Source: Amaurobius ferox
Lineage: Eukaryota; Arthropoda; Arachnida; Araneae; Amaurobiidae
NCBI GenBank assembly: GCA_951213105.1
Contig: OX578144.1
Location: forward strand, 79,223,801-79,287,800
DNA: 64,000 nucleotides
Direction: 5' to 3'
Part shown: positions 22,086 through 35,392 of the stretch, one piece after another
How the letters are laid out: each line of letters opens with the position of its first letter
Position numbering within the stretch: position 1 is the first letter of the stretch
The notes under the pieces: generated by a model
The model's database searches: none
What the model was told of the DNA's origin: nothing
The model's input: only the letters and a program-made list of their open reading frames with translations
Position numbers and translations under genes: made by a program

Positions 22086-23453
22086 TTAGGACCTGGCAGC
22101 AAATAGAATTTAAGTAGGAGGAGAGATAAAATTGAATGTTTTCAGAGAGTTTTTGCTCTGAAAAAGGAATCGAGAGTGCCTTTGTAGATTTTGTGTAGTG
22201 AGGTAGTAGAAATTTTCACGGGAGCGAAATGCTCTCCGTTCCCCGTCTGTTCAACCGATCGTCCGACCGATGTACCCAAGAAGCCAAGGTAAGGCCTTTG
22301 ACTGTACACAGCATTCAATAATTTAATATCTCTCCTCTCTGCCCTTTTAAATACCACTATGTGAGGAATAGTGTTATGGAAGTAACTTGTCTTTTGAAGT
22401 GTATGACTATTTTAATATTTGAGAATTGTGAACAAGATTATGGTACAATTAATGATTAATGAATTTACGAGGTAATAGTGATTTTTCGAAATGATAATAT
22501 TTTAAGGGAGTGACTTTTATGCTCATGTGTTTTTGAGCAGAACTTTTTCATGTTTTTAATTTTAAATGTTAATTTTGTAAATAAACTTGTTTTTTCTTAT
22601 TTTTAAAATCTAATCCGTGTCCTCATTGCAATTCTTATTAATTACTTTTTTTTCAGTTTTATCCACTTGCGATCATGTTCCATGAACTTTTCAAGTATTT
22701 TTAGCGTTCAAATCGAACGTGAGGGTAATTACCTCGCAACATTCATGTATCAGGTATTCCGTAAAAAAATTCGAAACTGATCCACAGATGTTAATATTTG
22801 TAAGGGGAGCACGTTGATAATATTTATAACTTATTAAAACCCCAAAATTTAATTTGTTTGATATGTTTATTGAATATCATTACTGTAAAAAATTCGCTTC
22901 AATATTTTTTTGACAATTTGTACTCTTATTATGTCACACTTTTCCATTGGTTCCTTTATAAGATTTTGGGAATTTAATTTGTCAGACTGATTTATGTCCG
23001 ATGTTTCTAAAGCCGTTTTCACCCACGTTTCGTGCTGGCAAAATGGCCGGTGGTCACTCAATGTGATACCCACACACTTGATAAAAGTTCTGAATATCGA
23101 AAACCGTTTCAAATTTAAGCATAAAATGGCTCGCATTTTTTAATTCTGTAAAAATGCCAATTGCGATATGTGAAACAATAGTTCATCTCTGTTTTTTGTA
23201 TGTTGCCATTCTTTTAACGTTTTCAAGCAAAGCAATTAATTATAGCATTATTTTTCAATTATTTGATTTAGAGAATAGCCATACGAAAGATTTCGGTATT
23301 TGAAGCGGAATTCTGTTACCATATTTACCTAACTTGAATGAAAAACAATAAAATTTCATTGATAAAATATTTTTAAATGATACGTCTGCTGCAACTATAA
23401 ATTAAAATTTTTCGAGAACGGTTGATTGTACACCAATAGGGTTAATTAAAAAA

Positions 23454-23454
<1 letters not shown>
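22086..23454. other. Non-coding stretch
   Basis: Frames at 22142-22357 and 22867-23136 have no motif. No repeat recognised. Confidence 0.5.

Positions 23455-23511
<57 letters not shown>
23455..23511. repeat. (TA)n microsatellite
   Basis: About 57 bp of uninterrupted TA. Confidence 0.95.
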
Positions 23512-23515
<4 letters not shown>

Positions 23516-23838
23516 GCATGATGGTGTAAAAACAAACTATCTGTCTAGCCGTTCGCGAGTTATTGTTGAAAGAATGTTAGAACAAAAAATTCTACGATTT
23601 ATAAATTTATCGAACAAAATATCAAGATTTAAAATTTTCTCATTACTTATAGGCCAAGTCCCATGTGTGTGCAAAGTTATAAGTTTCTATTTTCAGTAGT
23701 TTGGGTTGTATAATTAATAACTTAGTTAGCCTTTTCGAATGAAATTCCAAGATTTTAGATTTTCCCCATCACCTATAGGCGAAGTCCCACGTGTATGGAA
23801 ATATTTAAGTTTCATCCTTCAGTAGTTTGAGCTATTCA

Positions 23839-24530
23839 AGGCCTGGTTTACCCGGTGCCAACTACTGGCTAGCTAGCAGCTGATCTCTGCTACTGGCCCC
23901 TCTTTTCACTAGCTTCTGCACGATTCTATCTACTTGCTAGTTTTATTCACTGCTTAGACAACCAACCAATGTTACAAATTTGGCAGATTTTCAGCCGCAT
24001 CTGGCGCATTTTTGTAAGATGCTGCGTTCATTTGGCGACAAGTGCTGGCTTATCAACGTGTCTGGGGTGGAAGCAAGGTAGATGGAAGTAAGAGACCTTG
24101 GTGTGGAAGGAAGGAGTTGGAGTGCGAAGATATCCTGCTGTGTGTGGGGGTATGTCAGTGGACAGCCATTGTTCATTACAAAGAAAACGTACCCAGTATA
24201 CTTAAGAAATGTAAGAAACAGTTTACATTCTAAAGAATAGCTTCGCGGGTTTAGTGGCATGCAAGCACTTTGCAGAATGGTTGTAAGTCTGGCAGGAAAA
24301 ACATTGGGTAACACTCCCTGTATCTTTCCTTTTCGATTTTAATTTCATTTTTTTAATTTCATTAATTTTCAGTTGACAGTCCAGACAAAAATGTTTGACG
24401 TCACTGGCTTCCTGTAGCTGGTCTAGTCAGTCGTATTTGCAAGGCCAGTAGGTGTCGCTACGTGTCCACATGATGCTAGTAGCACTATCAAGTGACGTGC
24501 CAACTGTGACAATGTGTAAACCAGACCTTT
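23839..24530. mobile_element. Possible DNA transposon derivative
   Basis: AAGGCCTGGTTTACCCGG at the left matches the complement of the right end (AAGGTCTGGTTTACACA). The inner sequence is GC-richer than the flanks and rich in CTGGCTAGC/CTAGC words near both ends (CTAGCTAGCAG; GATGCTAGTAG). No transposase. The target duplication is unclear, so the superfamily is open. Confidence 0.5.
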
Positions 24531-24609
24531 ATGTCTCTTATTCAGCCAGTCTCGCTCAGCTGTATGTATGAGTATTTGCTATTTGTTGATTAGCAATCAG
24601 TTCTCGGTC

Positions 24610-24624
24610 ATCCCCCCCCCCCCC
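24610..24624. repeat. Poly-C and local duplications
   Basis: A C run followed by short direct repeats of ACTTATGGGAAAAGACCTGG-like units up to 24740. Confidence 0.75.
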
Positions 24625-24740
24625 GCCTCTCTCACTTACTTATGGGAAAACACCTGGGATATTTTGCTTACTTATGGGAAACCTCTCTCACTGGGATACC
24701 TCTCTCACTTATGGGAAAAGACCTGGGATATTTTGCACAT

Positions 24741-25629
24741 ATGATTTTCACCTTATGGTTTTTAAAATTATAGCAATCAGTTTTTTAACAAGTTCATGGG
24801 TTCAGAAGTGGCAGAACAGCAAAAGTAGGTCGACGTTCAGCGTGAGCAGATTGAATGAATCCATTGCAGAGTATAAAATAAAACGTGAAAAGTGTATCAG
24901 AATCGAGTGCAGAATCACCAAGATGAATAATTCCAAGATGATATCCAAAGAGTTAAAATAAGAGTAAAAGTTGCAACCACTCCCTCAAGTAAAAAATGAG
25001 AGTGAATATTGTATCCCCACATCAAAACAGATAGCCTCCCCCCCCCCCCCCCACTACCGCAAAAAGCAATATCACCTCAAGACCTCATTTTATTTTAAAA
25101 CGCAATCCTTCAAGGTATTTGAGAGAACGGTCTTTCTCAAAAATCAAGATTCACTATTAAAACTCGTTCACCATTTTCTAGTGGTCGACCAGTAAAACGA
25201 TCCAAGGTCAAGTAGAAAAAGATAAGTAATTATTTTTCGGACATGACACGCGAACACTGATACGTTGCTTTGTGGCAAAAGGTATCGAATCATGCTTTTA
25301 ATTCTAAAAAATTACCAAATAAAGCTACAAAGAAACCAATTGAAGTTTTTCAGAGGTAAAGGGGGGGGGGGGGTCACGATGACAAGTTTTTTTAAGACCT
25401 TGCCTCGAAAAGGACTCTTGGAGGACAATTTTAAAATAGTCAATACGGATAATATTTGAAATACTCGTTTGCAAAAAAAATCTGTAAAAAACTATCAACT
25501 TTTGAAAAACTGAACTTCAAGAGTGCTATTGGAAATTTACTCTGTCTGCTGCTGAAAGTAAAAATGGAGAACATAATTTTACTTTTGTAGGAGGGAGTGC
25601 TTTTTATCGTTACCTTTGTTTTCACTTTT

Positions 25630-25631
<2 letters not shown>
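24741..25631. other. Non-coding stretch
   Basis: Contains a C run at 25037-25052 and a G run at 25360-25373. Frames of 60-95 codons have no recognised domain. Confidence 0.5.

Positions 25632-25706
<75 letters not shown>
25632..25706. repeat. (TA)n microsatellite
   Basis: About 75 bp of TA with one CA interruption. Confidence 0.95.
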
Positions 25707-28304
25707 ATCAATCTATTTCTTCAGAAACATACCTTTTTGTGTTTGCTTCTACAAAAAACTCCGACATGATTAGATTTTTGTAGAGGTTAACAATTCATGA
25801 TTTAGGCTTAGAGCCTCGTCCACGTGTATAGCGTTTGTGCTTGATTTCGTTTGTTATACTTTTTTCGATTCCATACCTTTGTATTATGATATTTTTCTTT
25901 GACTTGTTGATTCGATATTTATTTATTTTCTTTTTTTTTTTCCATTTGCTTGAGGATTAGTAGATTTTTACTTTTGTTTTGTAAGCCAGTTATATAGTTG
26001 AATTTAGTTTAAGTTTTTCTTTTTTTGTTTCCATACCTTTGAATTTTGTTGATTTTCTGTAACTTGATAGCTTGTGTTTTGTATTTTTTATCCATTTGAT
26101 TGATGATTTGCTGTATTATATTTTATTCTGTGGGTGTTTTAAAAAGTTAGGTTTAATAAAAGTTTGAAAGTCCAATGAAAGAAAAGTGAGAAGCTGTAAC
26201 TCAAAAAACTTATACTTTTATTTTGTAAGCTGCTAGAAAGTTAAATCAGCAAATCTTCAAGCAAATGGGAAAAAATACAAATTTCTAATCATCAAGTTAA
26301 AGAAAATTATCAAAAATCAATGGTATGGAATCGATAAAAGAAAAATATGTAATAATAAAAAATTCAAGTAATATTAACATCACAATAGAAGCAAATTCAC
26401 GACTATATATATATATATATATATTACAAAATATCTTTCTAAATGGCTATGTACGCTTCGGTAGGTCTTACAGCACTTTTACCGTTAGCTGCAGGATGCA
26501 GCGTAGTTGGTTTTTGACTTTAATAAAGTAGTAAAAACACTTTGGGTGTTCGTTTTTCGCGCCATTTTTCCATCATAGTCGCCGCAGGGATTAATTTGCT
26601 TAACAGCGAGAGAGATATCGGGAAACCGCTTCTTTTATTCTTCTATTTTACTCCTTTTTATGCTGAGTTCTGCTTTCAAAGTTTGGCGTAGATGGAGACG
26701 AAATAGCAAATAAAATGTTTATCCTGTGAGTAGTTGCCATTGTTCTGTTTATAAATGAAGCAGGTGTTAAATTTTGAATGTTACTTTGTAGAGAGCAGAA
26801 AATGATGTCTGTTCATTTGAATGAAAGGGATCACAGAGTTGAAATAAAATCTTTTTATTCACAGAACCCGCCTCTTGGGGGCGTTCGCAATGTTAAAATC
26901 GCGCTTCCATTGCCAATAGCATCATCCATCGGCAGCATGGCATGGCCAATATAATGAAAGCAACAACATTTGCTGTGTGCCACAGTTCTTTGTGAACTTT
27001 ACGGAGACCCATAAATTCAGCCCAAAAGATGCTAAGGTGATAAGGAGATGCTTATAAGAAGATTCTCGGTATAGACTATTGGATAAAAAGTGCCCAAGGA
27101 GAAAAATGTTTATTTTTCCAATCTCCAAATATTTCCAATTTGAAATTAAAAAAGGAATGAGTCACATCAGATTTAGGTATAATATACACCTTACATCAAT
27201 TGAATTGCCCACTGAAATTCTCAATTTCAAGATGTAAATACCCCTACAAGAGTCACATAAAAGAGTTTTATGAGAATAAATGCCAATTACGTGAATGACA
27301 CTGAAGGATTTGCAAAAGACTGCAAAGTATATTCCATATGACAGGAAAAGTTTTGGGCAAAATTTCTTCTCTTACCACAGATTCTTAAAGAGAAAGCGAT
27401 TGTACGTACTTCTGGGTGACAAACCTAATTTGACACTACATAGGTATATGAAAAGCTGTAAGCTTCCGTTAAGTTATAGTTCATCTAATAAATTCTACTT
27501 ACAATTAAAAAGTAAAATTATGTTTAAAACCGATAGTTTCAAAATCGACTAATATTTTCCTCTATTTCAATAAAATGTGCGTTTTAAATTGATATTTGAA
27601 AAGAAAAATGCTGTTGCTTTGGCAACCAAATGGTCAATGTACTCATAGTAAGCGTATGAAAACAAAACCGATTAGTTAGCTCCCCAGAGCAGGTAGCATC
27701 CATGATGTATTTAAGTTAGTATAGTCTGTTTTAGCATGGTTTATAAATTTCAAATCTTCTCTTTTTTACGTCCCTGTATATTTAAAGATTATTATTTTAT
27801 TGTATAATAAAATATTTAAATTCTTTAAACTCGAAATTTAAATTTTAAAACAACAAAAATATAGCGAATTAAGTGCGAGCATTAATGCAATCCTAAAATG
27901 TTTTTCCGTCTCCTGTAAAATTTGGACTTCTGCTCTTCTTTCTCGCGCAATTAGCAATTCAAATATTATATTTATCCCTTTGTATTTTCATATATGATTT
28001 CTTTTACGTCACTCTGGAATGTTCTAGTTTATGTAAATTTTAACTTTTATTTTGTGTAATTGCAATATCTATGCATTTAACTGTATAGTTTAAAATTTTC
28101 TTTTTATGCTGGTCTAAAGTTGTTAATGTATTGCAATTCGTCTGAAAAATGTCATAAAGTGTTTTTATATTTTTAGTTGGCTGTTAATGTTCGTAAATTT
28201 CGCGGACTTATTAAATATTATTAATTATAGCTATTATATTTATTACGAACTTATTAAATATTATTAATTATTAGTCAATAAATTAATGATGTAAAATAAA
28301 AAAA
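25707..28304. other. Long AT-rich stretch without gene
   Basis: A short (TA)n lies at 26404-26424. Frames at 26325, 26922 and 27295 (68-85 codons) have no motif. Near 26040 and 26280 are distant inverted similarities of TGATTTTCTTTAACTTG-type words around 26160, suggesting an old palindromic repeat, but this is weak. Confidence 0.45.
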
Positions 28305-28376
28305 ATCTGATGTGGGCAGCACATGACTTTCCTTATATAATGCAATGAATTTACTACATTTAGGGTAAAAAAAAAT
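28305..28376 (+). mobile_element. Solo F1 end
   Basis: About 70 bp: CTGATGTGGGCAGCACATGA then CTTTCCTTATATAATGCAAT, immediately followed by a longer F1 copy that starts with the same sequence. Confidence 0.8.
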
Positions 28377-29288
28377 CTGATGTGGGCAACACATGACTTT
28401 TCTTATATAATGCAATGAATTTACTACTTTTACAGTTAAAAAAAATGTTATTCTTATAGTAGATACTTATATTCTTTCCAAAATATTGAATTTTCTTCAA
28501 TTAGTCGTCATTTTCATTGATTTAGCGTCATTTTTATTCATTTTGCGGGATTTTTGTTAATTTGGCAACCATTAAAAATGTCGCCAAGTTGGCGACATTC
28601 CGCCAAATTCGTCGCTAAAATCTCGCCAAGCGTTCTGGACGGAGAAATAAGTTATTATTACAGCAGATAAATGACTATTGGCGTTCAAATACAAAAGTAT
28701 TACTCAAAGTATCTTTTTTCATGAATGGAACAAGCTAGATCCACGAGAATGATGTCACCCAATTTATCGCATGGTATTACATATGAAAAGTGAATATGTT
28801 TCTCAATAGGAAATATTTTTTTTTTTTTGCATTTTATATGACTTTTTGACAATTTTTTGAAAAATGTGCAATATCTCGAGAACGGTTCATGTTAGCGTTC
28901 TAAAATTTATGTCAATCATTTTCCAATGAAAAATTACATAAAAAATGTCTATTTGCGTAATTTTATTAGCAGTTTTGATTGTTTGACGATTTTCTCAAAA
29001 TTTCTCTCGAAAATTTAGGGGGGTTCTGAACATTCGATTGCGTATAAAAACAATAGGCTTCCAGTGTTTACGGATTGTGATTTTTGTACCAAATTTGGTT
29101 CGAATCGGTCCACTCGTTCGTCAGTTATCGTCTCCACAGACTCACTGACACACACACAGACAATACTTCAAAAATGTTTGATTCATGATCAGGGATGCTT
29201 AAAACGTGCTCTCCTGTCGAAAACTCGAATTCGAATTTTCGACCCCGTCACAATACTTTCCTTATACATTATGTATATAAGGAAAGTA
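28377..29288 (+). mobile_element. F1 repeat, full-length copy
   Basis: Runs from CTGATGTGGGCAACACATGA through the period-20 block, the palindrome GTCGCCAAGTTGGCGAC, TCTCGAGAACGGTTCATG, AATCGGTCCACTCGTTCG, a CA tract, TCGAATTCGAATTTTCGACC, to the hairpin ending TATGTATATAAGGAAAGT. The motif CTTTCCTTATATA near the left end is inverted at the right end. This is the best F1 consensus source, about 910 bp. Confidence 0.85.
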
Positions 29289-30208
29289 AAAAATAGATTA
29301 TTTTTATAGTAGATATTTATATTATTCCCAAGATATTGAATTTTCGTCAATGAGTCGTCATTTTCATTGATTTAGCGTCATTTTTATCCATTTAGCGAGT
29401 TTTTCGTTAATTTAGCAACATTTAAAACAATCGCCTATTTGGCGACATTCTGCCAATTTCGTCGCCAAAATCTCACCAAGCGTTATGGATGGAGAAATAA
29501 GTTATTCTTACAGTAGATAAATGACTATTGGCGTTCAAATACAAAAGTATTACTCAAAGTATCTTTTTTCATGAAGTGAACGAGCCAGATTCAGGAGAAT
29601 GATGTCATCAAATTTATCGCATGGTATTACATATGAAAAGTGAACATATTTCTCAATAGGAATTTTTTTTTTATTTTATATGATTTTTTTATATTTTTTT
29701 TTAAAAATGTGCAATATCTCGAGAACGGTTCATGTTAGCGTTCTAAAATTTATGTCAATTGTTTTCTAATGATAAATTACATAAAAAATGTCTATTTGCG
29801 TAACTTTATTAGCAGTTTTGATTGTTTGACGATTTTTTTAAAATTTCACTCGAAAATTTAGGGGGGTTCTGAACATTCGATTGTGTATAAAAACAAAAGG
29901 CTTCCACTGTTTAAGGATTGGGATTTTTGTACTAAATTTCGTTCGAATCAGTCCATTCGTTCGTCAGTTATCGTCTCCACAGACTCACTGACACACACAC
30001 ACGCACACACATCACTTCAAAAATGTTCGATTCGTGATCAGGGATGCTTGAAACGTGCTCTCCCGTCAAAAACTCGAATTCGAATTTTCGACCCGGTCAC
30101 AATACTTCCCTTCGGTTACCTTACCCTTACACCTTTCTGGTAGGTCGGACTGTCTGGGTCTCAACAACAACAATACTTTCCTTAGACATTATGTATATAA
30201 GGAAAGTA
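29289..30208 (+). mobile_element. F1 repeat, tandem copy
   Basis: Directly follows the previous copy in the same orientation but lacks its first 60 bp or so. The palindrome is altered to CGCCTATTTGGCGAC. A short SINE tail is inserted at 30110-30172. Confidence 0.83.
30110..30172 (+). mobile_element. 5'-truncated SINE tail in F1
   Basis: TTACCTTACCCTTACACC, GGTAGGTCGGACTGTCTGGG and TCAACAACAACA, flanked by ACAATACTT on both sides (left near 30099, right near 30171). The insertion point is the same short part of F1 hit by SINE C. Confidence 0.75.
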
Positions 30209-30307
30209 AAAGGTATAATAAATTAATTATTATATTACATTAATTTAAAATTGAATTAAACAATTATTTAAAAATTAAACCATAAATGTATCATTTTATA
30301 GTAGCGT

Positions 30308-31224
30308 TTTACTTTTCTTATATACATAATGTATAAGAAAAGTATTATGACGGGATCGAAAATTCGAATTCGTGTTTTCGATGGGAGAGCACGTTTCAAT
30401 CATCTCTGATCACGAATCATACGTTTTTGAGGTGATGTGGTGTGTGTTTGTGTGTGTCAGTGAGTCTGTGGAGACGATATCTAACGAACGAATGGAGCGA
30501 TTCGAATGAAATATGGCACAAAAATCACAATCCATGAATCCTGGAAGCCTATTGTTTTTAAACGCAATCGAATGTTCAGAACCGCCCTAAATTTTCGAGT
30601 GAAATTTTGAAAAAATCATCAAAAAAGAAAAAATCATCAAAAAATCAAACTTCTAATAAAGTTACACAAATAGACATTTCTTATGTAATTTTTCATTAGA
30701 AAACGATTAACATAAATAGCATGACCTGTTCCCGAGATATTGCACAATTTTCAAAAAAATTATATAAAATAAAAAAATATTTCCTATTGAGAAACATGTT
30801 CACTTTTCATATGTAATATCATGCAATAAATTTGGTGACACCATTCTCATGGATCCTAGCTCGTTCCATTCATGAAAAAAGATACTTTGAGTATACTTTT
30901 GTATTTGAACGCCAATAGTCATTTATCTGCTATAAGAATAAATTATTTCTCCATCCATAACGCTTGGCGAGATTTTGGCGACGAATTTGGCGTAATGTCG
31001 CCAACTTGGCGACTTTTTTTAATTGTTACCAAATCAAAGAAAATCTCGCCAAATGGATAAAAATGACGCTAAATTAATGAAAATAACGACTATTTGACGA
31101 AAATTCAATATCTTGGATAAAATATAAGTATCTGCTATAAGAATAACCTATTTTGTTTTCACTGTAAAAGTAGTAAAACCATTGCATTATATAAGGAAAG
31201 TCAAGTGCTGCCCACATCAGATTT
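30308..31224 (-). mobile_element. F1 repeat, inverted copy
   Basis: Complement of the tandem copies, from TTACTTTTCTTATATACATA (hairpin end) to AAGTGCTGCCCACATCAGAT. It lies about 100 bp from the tandem pair, so the cluster could fold on itself. Short frames are shadows. Confidence 0.83.
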
Positions 31225-32417
31225 TTTATTTTGGGTACTCTTTCTTAAATACAATAATTGAATTGTAAATGCTTCTCACCTGCTGCAGAATTTATTAAGG
31301 AAACACACAAGAATCAAATCATCCCCCCCCCCCCTTTAGCAAAATTAAACCAGTGTAATAACAATTAATTGTTGATGGCGGGGTGATGAAATACTTCAAA
31401 GATAATATTTTCAAGGGAGAATACAGCTTGTTCTTTAAATGCATTCACCTGGTGGAAGCAAACTTTCTTCTATGTACTTTCGAACTTCTGGAGTATCATG
31501 ACTTTTTATTACAGAACTGCTGTTAACCATGTCTCAATATTCGAGATGTCGAAAGCTTTCGAGTATTCTCCCATCTGTATTCAAAGCCGATTTTATTTTG
31601 CTTTTCAGTTCAAATTTATGCTGCCTCTAGTCTTTCTCATTCCTGATAATTAATTACTGGTCTTTTAGAATTCTTTCTAAGGATTAAAATTAGTATTTTG
31701 TTGTGGGCCACCTGGTTATTTATCTAACCAGGCTGGAGAGATTGGGATTTACGTTATTCTTCAATTGGGATTACGTTATTCATCTACTGCAATTGCAATT
31801 TTCACATGTTCACAATTACATTTGTCAATTTAAATTATGTTCGTCAAATTACCTCCTTAGAGGCGAAGTTCGTGATCTTCCGTAATAATTTAGTTTGTGG
31901 TTTACTTGTCGGATTCCATCCTTGTACTATTTAACTACACAAAAATGGCAGAATCCATCCGTCGGAATTTTTTTTTTTTTCGCGCCAGTTCTAGTTAGAC
32001 CTGTAGAGAGCATTCACTCCACACTCGTGAGATCTCGTTTTTTATCGTTTAAATTTAGTTTTTTCTTTTCTAACAGCATGAGTTCTTGAATTTCAAGGTT
32101 AACGCTTTCGAATATTCATCAACGCTGGCATGATAAGTATAAATATCTCTGCCCGCTGGGCGACTGCTACTTTGTTGGAATATTCTAAGCAGATGTTTCT
32201 TTTTGGGTTGATACGTTGTAGCACTAATGGGATTTGTGTGCAAATTATTGAGCGTCACTTTTGAACATTGCAGTTGCCTTGGCAGGCGTAAATTGAAATT
32301 AACTGGCAATATTTTCAGTTCGGGGTATAAGATGGCATAATTTTATGTTCTGCATGATGAAAACCACTTCTGTAAAATTGGCGAGTTTTGTTAGAGCTAT
32401 ATGGTACGACGACATAA
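31225..32417. other. Non-coding stretch
   Basis: C run at 31323-31335. No gene; frames of 60-80 codons lack motifs. Confidence 0.5.
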
Positions 32418-33300
32418 AGAACCAATACGATCGGGGTGCTAGATGTTACTTAAAATCAAGGAACCAATAGGATAGAGTTGCTAAATGTTAAGACATTATC
32501 TTAGAACCAATAGGATGGGGTTGATAAACGTTTTGTGCAGTGGCAAATATTGGTTTAGAAAGCAGGTCATGCGTAAATGCCCCTCTCCGCGTTACACCCC
32601 CTCTCCGCATGGTCAATCACACCACGATACTAAGATTTAATGGCAATTATAGTAATTAATAATAATATTGCTATTGTGTTATCTATTGTAATTAGCGAGG
32701 GGTTTTGTCACGAATTTGGTATTGTGGCGCCACACCAAATCATATTGCTGCATTCGCCACTTTTTTTCTTTCGACCCAGACCGTCCGTCCAAATGTTGCG
32801 TTACATCATAGAATCAATATGATTGGGTTGCTAAATGTTACGCCACATCATAGAACCATCGTTAGATCACCGAAATCAAGCAGCATCGGGCGCGGGTAGT
32901 ACTTGGGTGGGTGACCACCTGGGAACACCGCGTGCTGTTGGTACATTTCAGATGCGGCGGCCCGGTGGTTTGCGCGCTGGATTTGCACGCTTCAACAACA
33001 GCCGCCGTGTTCATGCGGAGTACGATCACGTTAAACATGTAGGTCCGTAAGTCCCTTCTAAGAGGTTGGTGGTAGGGGAAGGAGGGTACGGCCCCTGTGG
33101 ATGCCTCCCCCACTGGGTTCCGGTCTAAATTGGGTGGCACTTCCCGGCCGTCCAAACGGTTACCTTACATCTTTCTGGTAGGTCGGACGGTCTGGGTCTC
33201 AACAACAACAACATCATAGAACCAATAGAACCGGGTTGCTAAATGTTACGCCATATTATAGAACCAATAGGATCAGGTTGCTCTTTGTGATAGCACATAT
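32418..33300. repeat. Minisatellite of about 43-bp units, interrupted
   Basis: Units of the type AGAACCAATAGGATCGGGTT + GCTAAATGTTACGCCACATC occur at about 32418, 32460, 32503, 32811, 32851 and 33246. The run is broken by unrelated sequence (32560-32800, with a SINE-tail trace GACCCAGACCGTCCGTCC near 32773) and by the SINE at 32859-33210. Confidence 0.75.
32859..33210 (+). mobile_element. 5S-headed SINE, 5'-truncated (SINE F)
   Basis: The last 84 nt or so of a 5S head (TTAGATCACCGAAATCAAGC to GTGCTGTTGG, ending near 32942), then GGCCCGGTGGTTTGCGCGCT, TACGATCACGTTAAACATG, TAAATTGGGTGGCACTTCCC, TAGGTCGGACGGTCTGGG and (CAA)n. Perfect 14-bp target duplication ACATCATAGAACCA at 32845-32858 and 33211-33224, inside a minisatellite unit. 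Confidence 0.9.
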
Positions 33301-34597
33301 AACCCTAGCAAAAACTACACGTGTAATCATGATTTCATCATGCTTTTCTATTTAATTTTTGAAACGAGAAAAAAAAAACAAATGAAACAGGAATTAATCC
33401 CTTTTTTGTTTTATCTAGAGGAGGTGTATGAAGAGGGGATAGAAGTATCACTAATTTATATTTTCCCAATTTTGCAGAATAGACTCGCTGTGTTCTTTAT
33501 AAATTATACCCTACTTTAAACTGTAGGTCCCAATCAATTTTATTCTCTGGTGCACAAAAACCGTACAGCACCACGACCTCACTACTTTATGTACATATGT
33601 ACTGCCCATTTGAGGTCGAACGTTTTACGACTCATTTGAATTCAAAGATTCAATTTCCGATGCAAGAGGGGAGGCAGTTTGTATCAATGTTTGAAGTGGC
33701 TTAATTTATTTTAAATTGTTGTTATCGAATCTAGCCATCTTGTGCCCTTAATTATCGTATGTAAAGTGTCAAAATCAACCCTTGAAAGTGAGGGGGGGGG
33801 GGGGTAATGTAAAATGTTATGGGATTATCCGTTGCTTTAATCAGGGCAGCCTAGAGGCTTGTGATCTCGGCAATATTATCAGTTTATGAAAAAGATTAAT
33901 AACGTAAAACTGGAGGTAGTAGGGGAGGCGGGCGAGGACCTGCGCCATTTTTACTGCATATAGGCCCGAAAATTCTGCTTTACAGTACTGGCGTTAATAC
34001 AGAATTGCGACACATGACTATACGACATAAGTAATTATCTCCGTCTAAATAGATGCCTTACACCTTCGGGTAGGTCGGGCGATCTGGGTAAGAGAGTGGA
34101 AAAGTTGAATTTGGCAATATATATATAATATAGGCTACAATAGTCCAGGGAAGAGACCTTTCAGGTTACCAAAAAATCTACTTTATTATATGACACTCGA
34201 AACATATCATTTGTTACATAGGCCGAATTCCTGATCGTCGACCAGCTAGCTCTCAAGAAATCTCAATGCAGTTTGCGTTGGTTCACACAATGTACAGTTT
34301 ACATCGGAGGGGTAGGGATTTGGCGATATGGGGGAAATGCTGCCTTCGCGTTCTTTATGCTTTAAAAATGTGATGGGGAAGCAGTTTCATATGCGAAAGT
34401 TTACGCAGAGGTTAAGATTAGTGACCATATATATGATATGGTTGAGGAAAAGAGGAATTGCTGGCATACTTTGTCAATATTAGTGGCGTGGGATAGAATT
34501 TAATAGAGTTGCAATACGTGCTTGACATGAAATAGAAATTTGGAATAAGAGTTATGAAAGAAAAAAGCGCGTTATTGGGGAAAGCTTTAAATTTCTG

Positions 34598-34600
<3 letters not shown>
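33301..34600. other. Non-coding stretch
   Basis: G run at 33791-33803. SINE-tail trace CCTTACACCTTCGGGTAGGT at about 34050-34090. No gene. Confidence 0.5.

Positions 34601-34662
<62 letters not shown>
34601..34662. repeat. (TA)n microsatellite
   Basis: About 60 bp of TA. Confidence 0.95.
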
Positions 34663-34666
<4 letters not shown>

Positions 34667-34862
34667 AATTGAAATTATGGTAAGTAATTGAAATTATGGT
34701 AATAATTATTGAAAATGGTAAGTACAAAGAAACCCATCTCTAGCATATCTGTTACAAATAAGTAACTATAAACCAAGACTACGGATAAAAATATTAGGTA
34801 ACTTATCACAATAATGGTATGGGGATGAGGGGATTATTAGTATACAGAAATCACAATTAAAT

Positions 34863-34865
<3 letters not shown>

Positions 34866-34934
<69 letters not shown>
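34866..34934. repeat. (TA)n microsatellite
   Basis: About 69 bp of TA. The YIYIYI protein frames over it are not real. Confidence 0.95.
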
Positions 34935-34941
<7 letters not shown>

Positions 34942-35317
34942 TAAATATATCAAATGAAAAGTAAACACTGCAAAAATGAGAAAATGCAATAATAATTAGC
35001 CCTAGATTAAAAATCAATATATGGAGAACAACCAGTTGGAACTACATAAAAATATGGTGGTTAGTTCGAAATTACATTCTCGTCAGGTCAGCCATACAAT
35101 TCGAATTAAAACCGACGGAATAGCCAGTTTCTGACAATGGCGGTATTATTTGACTATGGACACCATTGGAACTGTCTGCTGGCTAGAGGAAGGAGAAATA
35201 ATAAATACCAAATGAATTAAAAACCAGAAATATATATATATAATATTATCAAAGTCCCTTATTCTAGATATATCTATGAATGTCAAAATGAATTCAAATG
35301 AAAAATTGATCATTGAA

Positions 35318-35392
35318 ACGATCTATCGTATGGTAATCGCTCTAATTTTTGGATCCACAAACTGAGTTCGGATCCCAGGTAGGAAGGAGAAT
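35318..35392 (+). mobile_element. Possible tRNA-like SINE head remnant
   Basis: TATGGTAATCGCTCTAATTT resembles an A-box region, and GAGTTCGGATCCCAGGTAGG resembles a decayed B box plus stem, at tRNA-like spacing. No clear tail or target duplication. Confidence 0.3.

Noticed and set aside
28305..31224. LTR retrotransposon with two tandem LTRs
   Set aside because: No primer-binding site, polypurine tract, TG..CA ends or coding body between copies; the copies abut each other.
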